DNA from: Firmicutes bacterium UBA1739
Lineage (GTDB): Bacteria > Bacillota > Clostridia > Peptostreptococcales > Anaerovoracaceae
Direction of reading: 5' to 3'
NCBI GenBank assembly: GCA_002315385.1
Contig: DCHZ01000013.1
Location: 59,647-84,516, forward strand
DNA length: 24,870 nt
Both the position numbers and the translations under genes were made by a program. Under the pieces are notes generated by a model. The model was not told the DNA's origin and did not search any database. It saw only the letters and a program-made list of their open reading frames with translations. Shown here piece by piece: positions 1-6,477 of the stretch; the first letter of the stretch is position 1; each line of letters opens with the position of its first letter.

Positions 1-1
1 C

Positions 2-109
2 CGTACACCCGGCAGCACACGCTCGTTCCGTACACCCGGCAGCACACGCTCGCTCCGTACATTCGGCAGCACACACTCGCTCCGTACATTCGGCAGCACA
101 TGCACACCT
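2..109 (+). repeat. 27-bp tandem repeat inside a coding frame (about 4 copies)
   Basis: Four consecutive 27-bp units begin at 1, 28, 55 and 82 with the core ccgtacaYYcggcagcacaY. Because 27 is a multiple of 3, the frame stays open and encodes a nine-residue unit: RTPGSTRSF, RTPGSTRSL, RTFGSTHSL, then a degraded RTFGSTCTP. The array reaches the left edge of the window, so the true copy number is unknown. Units drift in steps: the first two are nearly identical, the next two share a CCC to TTC codon change. Confidence 0.85.
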
Positions 110-409
110 GACAATACCTGTAAATCCGGCAGAATCCATACTGCGAACACTCCGTTCAAAGGCGACTGGCAGAACCGCTTTACAGAAGAATCCTATGCGA
201 AAACCGAATCGAAGCTCAACGAAATGCTCGTAATCTATAATGAACTTATAAAGCTCCCCTCCCTCGCCGGGAAAGATCTGATTGCCGCAGGACTCAGCCC
301 CGGGCCGGAGTTTTCCGAAGCTCTGACCTATGCTCATAAACTCCATTTAGCCGGCATCCCCAAGGATGAACAGCTCCGGCAGGTTCTGGGTATGCTTCAC
401 CGGAATTAA
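2..409 (+). CDS. cca: Probable tRNA nucleotidyltransferase (CCA-adding enzyme), C-terminal part
   Basis: The frame starting at base 2 is open to the TAA at 407-409, so this is the 3' end of a gene that begins outside the window. The last ~70 residues contain LAGKDLIAAGLSPGPEF followed by a helical tail (HKLHLAGIPKDEQLRQVLG). This resembles the conserved GkDLi..G..PGpe motif near the C-terminus of class II CCA-adding enzymes and poly(A) polymerases, which build or repair the 3' CCA end of tRNA. The catalytic head lies off the left edge, so the assignment rests on the tail alone. The visible N-terminal ~40 residues are a nine-residue repeat, described separately, which is not usual for this family. 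An ATG at 224 could serve as an internal start, but it would give only 61 residues and is probably not a real start. Family moderately likely; presence of a real coding frame very likely. Confidence 0.6.
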   Translation, partial: RTPGSTRSFRTPGSTRSLRTFGSTHSLRTFGSTCTPDNTCKSGRIHTANTPFKGDWQNRFTEESYAKTESKLNEMLVIYNELIKLPSLAGKDLIAAGLSPGPEFSEALTYAHKLHLAGIPKDEQLRQVLGMLHRN

Positions 410-439
410 AAAAAGCAGATAATTCCCTTCTCCGGCACA

Positions 440-551
440 GGTAATAAGAAAATCGCTTTCTAACATTGATAATAAGCAAATCGCTTTCTAACATTGATAA
501 TAAGCAAATCGCTCTCTGACATTGATAATAAGGGAATCCCTTTTTCTGACC
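440..551. repeat. 28-bp direct tandem repeat, about 4 copies
   Basis: Units start near 440, 468, 496 and 524 with consensus (ga)taataagcaaatcgctttc then taacatt. The middle two are nearly identical, the first starts with gg instead of ga, and the fourth diverges after taataag. Units abut directly with no spacers. The array starts 30 bases after the stop codon of the upstream gene. No function is evident. Confidence 0.85.
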
Positions 552-581
552 AGGGTAATAAAGGTCAGAAAAGGTCAGAAA
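542..581. repeat. Inverted repeat with a duplicated right arm
   Basis: TTTTCTGACC (542-551) pairs perfectly with GGTCAGAAAA (563-572) across an 11-base loop. The right arm is then repeated directly as GGTCAGAAA (573-581). It links the 28-bp array to the hairpin family downstream. There is no T-run after the stem, so it does not look like a simple terminator. Confidence 0.7.
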
Positions 582-1041
582 CTAAATCTCAAAGGAAATG
601 TCTCCATATTTAGACTTTTTCAAAAAAATGGAGACATAATTTTGAAAAAAGTGAATTATAGGCGGTTTCGAAGGCAAATTTGCACCTGATTTATTCTAAT
701 TTTTTCCATATTTTAACCATTGATGAAAAGCAGGTGCATCATTTACTGCTAAAATCACAAAAATGTCTCCACATTTTTAAAAATTTTTTAATCTGGAGAC
801 ATTTTTCGCAAGATTTGATTTTTGCTCAGAAAGGAGTCATTTTACTTGGTATTTGATTTTTTGAGATTCGATAATGCCCCTGCCAAAACTCAGCCCGGAG
901 CCTTCTGGAAAGCTTCAAAAGCACGAAATCGGTTCATTAACACGAAAACCTCTCCACTTTTTAAATTTTGCAAATATGGAGACGTTTTGTGCAGGATTTG
1001 ATTTTTGTGCCGAAAAAAACTAAATCTCAGCGGAAATGTCT
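581..1041. repeat. Family of three GTCTCCA/TGGAGAC hairpins with shared flanks
   Basis: Three inverted repeats share the core GTCTCCA...TGGAGAC and AT-rich loops of 20-22 bases. Hairpin 1 has arms 598-607 and 628-637 (10 bp perfect). Hairpin 2 has arms 759-771 and 794-806 (13 bp perfect). Hairpin 3 has arms 941-956 and 977-991 (core with one C/C mismatch and one bulge). Flanks repeat too: gcaRgatttgatttttg follows hairpins 2 (808-824) and 3 (991-1007). The string aactaaatctc with a ggaaatgtct tail precedes hairpin 1 (580-603) and recurs at 1018-1041, where it leads into a truncated fourth left arm. No convincing ORF covers the stretch on either strand. It could be a mobile palindromic element, a protein-binding array or structured RNA; the sequence does not say which. 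Confidence 0.8.
681..738. repeat. Long-loop inverted repeat TGCACCTG/CAGGTGCA
   Basis: TGCACCTG (681-688) and CAGGTGCA (731-738) are perfect inverted copies separated by 42 bases, with three more pairs (690-692 with 727-729) after one mismatch. It lies between hairpins 1 and 2 of the GTCTCCA family. Function unknown. Confidence 0.5.
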
Positions 1042-1044
1042 GAT

Positions 1045-1186
1045 TCTGATGCCTTCAGAACCGGTTATTTAAAAATCGTTATTTTAGTGCAAGTACTCGC
1101 CGTAGCACCACTACGACTGCGTTTTTTGAACCGCCCTGCAAAAAAATATTCTTCGTCATTGAGCCGGTTATTTATTATTTGCTACA
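1045..1186. other. Intergenic tail between the repeat region and paaK
   Basis: This stretch follows the 3' end of paaK (which is read on the minus strand). It holds a small perfect hairpin, CGTAG (1101-1105) with CTACG (1111-1115), and two short T or A runs near 1121 and 1140. No clean stem plus T-run terminator for paaK can be pointed to, and no credible gene is seen. Confidence 0.4.
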
Positions 1187-2416
1187 CTAGTATCGGTTAT
1201 CGAAAACTCTTGTGGATTTTTTTTCGCTCCTTGGCAGATCTCCGAGATTAACAGGCTTAACCACAGGAGTCATTCCTATTCTCGATTTGAATTCGGACAT
1301 CATCTGATTTTCCACAGCATATTTATTTGCGCCGTCATTAACTTCAATGAATACCGTCATAATATCTTTTCCGTTAATATGATCTATCATAACCTGGAAT
1401 TCGCTGGAAGCTCCTTCTATTCCCTTAATAAGTTCGTCAATCTGACTCGGGAAAATGTTTACTCCCTTGACTTTTACCATATCATCTGTTCTTCCGAGAA
1501 TGGTATCTATTCTCGGGAATTTTGAGCCGCAGGCGCATTCACCTGTAATCTTTCTTGAAAGGTCATGAGTACGATATCTGATAAGTGGTGCCCCCTGCTT
1601 TTTCAGAGTTGTTATCACGATTTCTCCCACTTCGCCGTCAGGTACAGGTTCACCTGTCTTGGGATCTACGATTTCAATGTAGACATAATCATCCCAATAG
1701 TGCATACCGGCTTCATGCTCACAGCTGATTGCGATTCCAGGGCCGTAAACTTCGGTGAGACCGTAAACATCAAACAGCTGAACTCCCAGCTCCGCTGCAA
1801 TTCTCTTTCTCATCTTTTCGCCCCATCTTTCAGAGCCGATAATTCCTTTTTTCAGGTATATACTGCTGCCCACACCGCGCTTTTCTATTTCTTCGGCAAG
1901 AAGCAGTGCATACGACGAGGTTGCGCACAGAACAGTTGATTTCATATCCTGCATCATTCGAATCTGCTTATCGGTATTTCCCGGTCCCATAGGAATTGTC
2001 ATGGCACCGATTCTTTCCGCACCGTTCTGAAACCCGATTCCGGCAGTCCACAGGCCGTAACCCGGTGTAATATGAATCCTGTCCTTATTTGTAACTCCCG
2101 CCATAGTGTAACATCTTCCGAACTGGATTGCCCAGTCGTCAATATCCTGCTTTGTATAAGGAATGATTACAGGCGTTCCCGTTGTTCCCGAAGAAGAATG
2201 AATTCTTACGATTTCCTCTTCCGGCACTGCCATTAATCCGAGAGGATATGCCTCTCTCAAATCACCTTTCCATGTGAAGGGAAGCTTTCTGAAATCCTCT
2301 TCATTCTTTATCCCGGCAACATCTATTCCTTCGAACTTCTTCTTATAAAAGCAATCTTTACCTGTCAGATTTACAAGCTGTTCTTTTATCTGCTGAAATT
2401 GTGTATCATTCATCAT
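1187..2416 (-). CDS. paaK: Phenylacetate-CoA ligase family protein (aryl-CoA ligase)
   Basis: This 409-residue member of the ANL adenylate-forming superfamily should convert phenylacetate or a related aryl acid, ATP and CoA into aryl-CoA, or run in reverse to conserve energy. The P-loop SSSGTTGTP is at residues 74-82. Further on are YGLTEVYGPG (A5 region), RYRTHDLS and KVKGVNIFPSQI, all typical of PaaK. It is slightly shorter at the N-terminus than common ~430-residue PaaK proteins, lacking the usual leader helix. GAGAGG lies about 9 bases before the chosen ATG; a second ATG follows immediately. The gene starts 20 bases after iorB and is the last gene of the iorA-iorB-paaK operon. That pairing suggests it handles the arylacetyl-CoA made by IorAB from phenylalanine, tyrosine or tryptophan. 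Family sure; exact substrate inferred. Confidence 0.87.
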   Translation of the reverse strand: MMNDTQFQQIKEQLVNLTGKDCFYKKKFEGIDVAGIKNEEDFRKLPFTWKGDLREAYPLGLMAVPEEEIVRIHSSSGTTGTPVIIPYTKQDIDDWAIQFGRCYTMAGVTNKDRIHITPGYGLWTAGIGFQNGAERIGAMTIPMGPGNTDKQIRMMQDMKSTVLCATSSYALLLAEEIEKRGVGSSIYLKKGIIGSERWGEKMRKRIAAELGVQLFDVYGLTEVYGPGIAISCEHEAGMHYWDDYVYIEIVDPKTGEPVPDGEVGEIVITTLKKQGAPLIRYRTHDLSRKITGECACGSKFPRIDTILGRTDDMVKVKGVNIFPSQIDELIKGIEGASSEFQVMIDHINGKDIMTVFIEVNDGANKYAVENQMMSEFKSRIGMTPVVKPVNLGDLPRSEKKSTRVFDNRY

Positions 2417-2436
2417 AAATTTATTCCTCTCTGCTC

Positions 2437-3015
2437 TTACCCTTTCATTCCGAGTTCAAGAGCTTTAATATTCATTTCGTGAAGCTTTGGCTTAAGCCTG
2501 CTCAAAAGAGCAGTTTTTGTTTCTTCATATGAAATCTCCACTGCTCCGCTGCTTATTGCCGCTCCCAGCAGAATTACATTCATAACCTTATCCGATCCGC
2601 AGATCCCGCAAAGCTTTTCCGTATCTACTACTATCACATTTTTTATATTTTTCCTCAGATAGTCCACCATCTCGTCTCCGTTGTAAGTCGAATCTGTCAA
2701 TGCCGCCGTAACCGGCATCACCGACTTACTGCTGACAATTACTGTTCCGCCTTCTTTTAGATAAGAAAGATTTCTTACAGCCTCTCCCGGTTCAAAACCG
2801 ATTATCACATCTGCCGTCCCAAGCGGAATGATGGGCGAATGTATATTAAACCCGGTTCTGACATATGAGGTTACCGAACCTCCACGCTGAGCCATCCCGA
2901 TAGTTTCGGTGGTTTTAACATCTTCTCCTCTGGCAATTGCAGCCGCTGCCAGCACCTTGGCCGCCAGGACAGTTCCCTGCCCGCCTACTCCGCAAAGCAG
3001 ATAATTCATATTCAT
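2437..3015 (-). CDS. iorB: Indolepyruvate:ferredoxin oxidoreductase, beta subunit
   Basis: This 192-residue protein matches the small subunit of indolepyruvate ferredoxin oxidoreductase, the gamma-type domain of 2-oxoacid:ferredoxin oxidoreductases. The family signature is at the N-terminus: GVGGQGTVLAAKVLA, then TTETIGMAQRGGSVTSYVR. With IorA it decarboxylates aryl-pyruvates to aryl-acetyl-CoA and passes electrons to ferredoxin in the cytoplasm. Its ATG overlaps the stop of iorA (ATGA), which indicates translational coupling; a second in-frame ATG follows two codons later. A purine-rich GGGGGTGAAG lies just upstream, inside iorA. Length is normal for the family (~190-200). Confidence 0.93.
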   Translation of the reverse strand: MNMNYLLCGVGGQGTVLAAKVLAAAAIARGEDVKTTETIGMAQRGGSVTSYVRTGFNIHSPIIPLGTADVIIGFEPGEAVRNLSYLKEGGTVIVSSKSVMPVTAALTDSTYNGDEMVDYLRKNIKNVIVVDTEKLCGICGSDKVMNVILLGAAISSGAVEISYEETKTALLSRLKPKLHEMNIKALELGMKG

Positions 3016-4889
3016 TTTGCTTCACCCCCGCTTTTCGAAATTGCCCCCACAGGACAAACGGATTCGCATACAGAACATCCGAAACACAGGGATTTTTCTA
3101 TGTAAGCTTTCCCTTCCCGCAGCACTATTGCCGGACATCCCAGTTCTTTTATGCATTTCTTGCAGTTTATACATTTTGCGGAATCTATTATCTCCGGTTT
3201 AGACGGTTTTGAAACCGCTATGCACGGTGATTTGAAAATAATCGCTTTTACACCCTTTTCTTCCGCAACCTTCTTTACAATCTCCACTGAATTTCTCATG
3301 TCAAGAGGATCCGCCGTTACCACAGTTTTTACTCCCATACCTCTGAGAATCATTTCGGGATCAACGCAGTTCACCACATCTCCCATCATGGTCTTTCCCG
3401 TGCCCGGATGAGGCTGGTGACCTGTCATAGCAGTAGTGGAATTATCAAGAAGCACAACAGTTATGTCAGCCTGATTATATACAGCATTTACTACTCCGGT
3501 CATTCCCGATGCAAAAAAAGTGGAATCTCCGATAAACCCGAAACATCGGGCATCCGGCTCTGCGTGATATAAACCCTGTGCCATTGTCAGTCCCGCTCCC
3601 ATGCACAGACAGGTATCCACCATATCAAGAGGCATTGCATTTCCCAGCGTATAACAGCCGATATCTCCGCAATATCTGGTTTTCTTTCCCTTCATTGCAA
3701 GTTTAACCGCATAGAAAGCTCCTCTGTGCGGGCATCCCGGGCAGAGCACCGGCGGTCTTGACGGTATCTCCGGCATTTTCGCTGTTTCCCGCAGTTCCGC
3801 AGCTTCACCTCCGCCGCAGACTTCTTTTTTTATCCCCGATCTCATCTGCACTGAATTATCTTCTCCGAGAAATTCCGCAATACTTTCCGCCACCTTGTCG
3901 GCAGAGTTTTCTCCGGCATTGACCATGCTTCCGGTGAGTTTTCCGAAAACTTCAACCGCAATTCCGTGTTTTCCGCATACATATGTAATCTCTCTTTCAA
4001 GAACCGGATCCAGTTCTTCCACCGCCAGTACCGAATCCAGACCCTTCAAAAATTCCAGTGCGGGTTTTTCCGGAAAAGGATTGGCCGTCGCCACTTTAAA
4101 TACTTTTACATCATCTCTGTCACCCAGAACTTCCTTAACATATTCATAGCTGACACCACCGGTTATTATTCCCTTTTTGCCGGTTCCCGTCACTTCATTG
4201 AAACGATAGTCGCCAAAATCCTCTGCGATATCCACCAGCATTTTTTCCAGCAGAATATGATTCTTATATGAGAGTCTCGGAAAAATAACCCACTTTTCCG
4301 AATCCTTAACAAAACCATCAGACTTTTTTTCAGGCATATCTTCCGGTTTTCCGCCCGGTATTTCCGGCAGTTCTATTGTCTGATATCCATGACAGATTCT
4401 CGTCGTCGGTCTCATAAATACCGGTTTACCGTATTTTTCGGAATATTCAAAAGCATCCTGAATCATTTCATAAGCCTCAGCCGGCGAAGACGGATCAAAT
4501 ACCATCATTTTTGCAAATTTTGCATAATGTCTGGTATCCTGTTCTGTCTGTGAAGAAATAGGGCCCGGATCATCCGCCACCAGTATGACCATTCCTCCCT
4601 TTACCCCGACGTAATTCAGACTCATCAAAGGATCTGAGGCAACATTAAGGCCGACCTGTTTCATTGTTACCAGTGTTCTTTTCCCGGCATATGCCGCTCC
4701 TGCTCCGACTTCCATTGCCGCCTTCTCATTAATTGACCATTCGACATGAATATTTCCCGGATTATTCTTCGCCACAGTTTCAAGAACCTCCGTTGACGGT
4801 GTTCCCGGATAACCTGCCACCATTCTCACTCCGGCCCGGATCGCTCCGAAGGCTATGGCTTCATTTCCCATAACTAATTGCTTTGTCAT
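3012..4889 (-). CDS. iorA: Indolepyruvate:ferredoxin oxidoreductase, alpha subunit
   Basis: This 625-residue subunit of the thiamine-diphosphate enzyme oxidises indolepyruvate, phenylpyruvate or p-hydroxyphenylpyruvate to the aryl-acetyl-CoA plus CO2, reducing ferredoxin. The N-terminal half is a pyrimidine-binding domain (GNEAIAFGAIRAGVRMVAGYPGTP). The C-terminal half holds the TPP-binding segment (CGDIGCYTLG, GFIGDSTFFASGM, LLDNSTTAMTGHQPHPG). The last ~60 residues carry two [4Fe-4S] motifs, CINCKKCIKELGCP and CFGCSVCESVCP. The ATG at 4889 was chosen because AGGGAG lies about 9 bases upstream; a start at 4925 has no ribosome binding site and adds 12 residues absent from homologues. It is first in the operon with iorB and paaK. 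Confidence 0.95.
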   Translation of the reverse strand: MTKQLVMGNEAIAFGAIRAGVRMVAGYPGTPSTEVLETVAKNNPGNIHVEWSINEKAAMEVGAGAAYAGKRTLVTMKQVGLNVASDPLMSLNYVGVKGGMVILVADDPGPISSQTEQDTRHYAKFAKMMVFDPSSPAEAYEMIQDAFEYSEKYGKPVFMRPTTRICHGYQTIELPEIPGGKPEDMPEKKSDGFVKDSEKWVIFPRLSYKNHILLEKMLVDIAEDFGDYRFNEVTGTGKKGIITGGVSYEYVKEVLGDRDDVKVFKVATANPFPEKPALEFLKGLDSVLAVEELDPVLEREITYVCGKHGIAVEVFGKLTGSMVNAGENSADKVAESIAEFLGEDNSVQMRSGIKKEVCGGGEAAELRETAKMPEIPSRPPVLCPGCPHRGAFYAVKLAMKGKKTRYCGDIGCYTLGNAMPLDMVDTCLCMGAGLTMAQGLYHAEPDARCFGFIGDSTFFASGMTGVVNAVYNQADITVVLLDNSTTAMTGHQPHPGTGKTMMGDVVNCVDPEMILRGMGVKTVVTADPLDMRNSVEIVKKVAEEKGVKAIIFKSPCIAVSKPSKPEIIDSAKCINCKKCIKELGCPAIVLREGKAYIEKSLCFGCSVCESVCPVGAISKSGGEAK

Positions 4890-4968
4890 AGTAAATTTCT
4901 CCCTGTATTGTATCGTAATAAACATCAGTGCATTTTTTCACTGTGTATTTCATTTATTTGTAAATTTT

Positions 4969-4997
4969 ATTATACAAAAATATTATTAATATTACAA
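4969..4997 (-). promoter_or_regulatory. Candidate promoter of iorA-iorB-paaK
   Basis: On the minus strand TTGTAA (4992-4997) is followed by a 17-base spacer and a perfect TATAAT (4969-4974), about 80 bases before the iorA start. The remainder of the 4890-5249 gap shows no gene; it also holds the weaker plus-strand promoter below. Confidence 0.5.
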
Positions 4998-5176
4998 CAT
5001 AATTAAGCATTTCAATGCTCTTACCCGACCGACCGCAGCCTGCAGAGGCAAAAAAAATTACGTCATTAAATTAATTTCCGTAAAAATTCCGGATTACTGT
5101 TTACTTTGGAAATGCTTTCTCTTAATGCATGTAAACTTCTGCCTTAACTCCCGCGATTTTGAGAATCCCCGGCGTA

Positions 5177-5205
5177 TAGACTTTTCCTTCATATAATGTT
5201 ATAAT
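5177..5205 (+). promoter_or_regulatory. Candidate promoter of the CmpB-family gene
   Basis: TAGACT (5177-5182), 17-base spacer, TATAAT (5200-5205), 44 bases before the ATG at 5250. A second TATAAT at 5192-5197 overlaps the spacer. The -35 is weak. Confidence 0.4.
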
Positions 5206-5249
5206 TAACCACAATTTTTACTTATATCTTTTTCATAAAGGAGAATTCT

Positions 5250-6014
5250 ATGTTTATGGCACGAGTAGTTGAATTTCTGTTTGTTTTTGCCTTTTGCGCA
5301 AGTGTTGGATGGGTTATAGAACTGGTTTACCGTTCCGTCAAATCAAAAAAACTGATTAATCCCGGATTCCTGTCCGGGCCTGCCCTGCCGCTCTATGGTA
5401 CCGGCGGACTGGCTTTGTACATACTGTGCCTGCCGATAAATCTGGTAGATAATTTATACCTGAGACTGCCGGTTATTTTTGTGAGCGGTGCCATCATAAT
5501 GACACTCATTGAGCTGGTCGGAGGTATGATTGCATTGAAATGCTTCAATATGCGATTATGGGATTATTCTAAAAGAAAGCTGAATTTCAAAGGGCTTATC
5601 TGCCTTCGTTTTACTATTTACTGGGGACTTCTCTGCGTAGCCTTCTATTACTTCCTCTATAACGGAATTCACGGCATAGCCATGAACGCACTCGTCAGCT
5701 ACGGTTGGGTTCTGACCATCGGTTTCTATTACGGTGTGTTTGTCATAGACGTTGTCGAATCGATGAATATGGCTGTCAAAGTCAAAGCCTACTCCGATAA
5801 AATCAAGAAAACTGTTGATATTGAAAAGCTCAAGGACCTTGCCCGCGAGCGTATGGAATTCGGCAGAATGAATATTCCGAAGCTGGGAATTTTCCATCAC
5901 GGTACTATAAAAGAATTCATTATCAACGAAGCAAACAGAATCTACGAAAAGCAGATGGCTCAGGCTCAGGAGCAGGCACAGCAGGCTCTTCGTCATCCCG
6001 AATCAAGAATATAG
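5250..6014 (+). CDS. CmpB-family integral membrane protein (putative ABC transporter permease)
   Basis: This 254-residue protein fits the family annotated as putative ABC transporter permease CmpB (Pfam ABC_trans_CmpB). The diagnostic part is the N-terminus: a membrane helix, GWVIELVYRS, then NPGFLSGPALPLYGTGGL. About four to five hydrophobic segments cover residues 1-165. The last ~80 residues are charged and likely a cytoplasmic helical tail, ending in a Gln/Ala-rich stretch. AAGGAG sits 6 bases before the ATG. No ATPase partner lies next to it, so real transport activity is unproven and the family name is historical. It is a single gene facing pspC across a shared terminator. Confidence 0.8.
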   Translation: MFMARVVEFLFVFAFCASVGWVIELVYRSVKSKKLINPGFLSGPALPLYGTGGLALYILCLPINLVDNLYLRLPVIFVSGAIIMTLIELVGGMIALKCFNMRLWDYSKRKLNFKGLICLRFTIYWGLLCVAFYYFLYNGIHGIAMNALVSYGWVLTIGFYYGVFVIDVVESMNMAVKVKAYSDKIKKTVDIEKLKDLARERMEFGRMNIPKLGIFHHGTIKEFIINEANRIYEKQMAQAQEQAQQALRHPESRI

Positions 6015-6080
6015 GCAGAAACACAGAATTCATTTTTATACATCAATTAAACTGATAAGAGATAAAACCATTCTGACAAA

Positions 6081-6118
6081 AAAAGAACCCTGCGCATCAG
6101 ACGCAGGGCTTTCTTTTT
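6081..6118. terminator. Bidirectional rho-independent terminator
   Basis: CCCTGCG (6088-6094) and CGCAGGG (6102-6108) enclose a 7-base loop. An A-rich run precedes the stem and a T-rich run (cttTctttTT) follows. It lies between convergent genes and can serve both strands. Confidence 0.85.
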
Positions 6119-6233
6119 ACAATGAAAAACCTCAGGAGACCGGTATGCCGGATTAATCTGCCTGCCGATAACAGAGCATTTCTTCGCCGGTACGGTTAAA
6201 AACGCAGTCACAATGGTGCTGCCGCGATATTGT

Positions 6234-6428
6234 TTATCTGATATTTGATTCTGAAGGCATAACAATTGCGGCTATTATGTAAGCCAGCACGCCACTTCCT
6301 CCCAGGAGACAGAAGACAATCCATGCCAGACGGATAACAGTCGGATCTATATTAAAATACTCTCCGATTCCGCCGCATACTCCCGCCAGTTTTTTTCCAT
6401 ACTCGATTCTATACAGTCTTTTTCCCAT
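6234..6428 (-). CDS. PspC domain protein
   Basis: This 64-residue protein is almost entirely a PspC domain. It reads RLYRIEYGKKLAGVCGGIGEYFNIDPTVIR at the N-terminus (shown here in two parts: KKLAGVCGGIGEYF, then DPTVIRLAW) followed by one long hydrophobic helix. PspC proteins are small membrane proteins linked to envelope-stress responses; the Psp partners are not in the window, so the role here is unknown. GAGGG lies about 6 bases upstream of the ATG. It starts 49 bases after the SLH-GDPD gene on the same strand and may be cotranscribed with it. Confidence 0.88.
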   Translation of the reverse strand: MGKRLYRIEYGKKLAGVCGGIGEYFNIDPTVIRLAWIVFCLLGGSGVLAYIIAAIVMPSESNIR

Positions 6429-6477
6429 ATCTTACCCTCATTTCATAATCATTTTGATGTTATTTCAGTCGCACACG

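Noticed and set aside
294..494. 66-residue minus-strand ORF
   Set aside because: It is antisense to the probable cca end and runs through the 28-bp repeats.
440..551. CRISPR array
   Set aside because: The 28-bp units abut directly with no variable spacers and no cas gene is present.
1036..1251. 71-residue plus-strand ORF
   Set aside because: It overlaps the end of paaK, has no ribosome binding site, and its residues have no protein-like pattern.
4890..4925. Longer iorA start at 4925
   Set aside because: No Shine-Dalgarno sequence lies upstream and the extra 12 residues are atypical; AGGGAG clearly serves the ATG at 4889.
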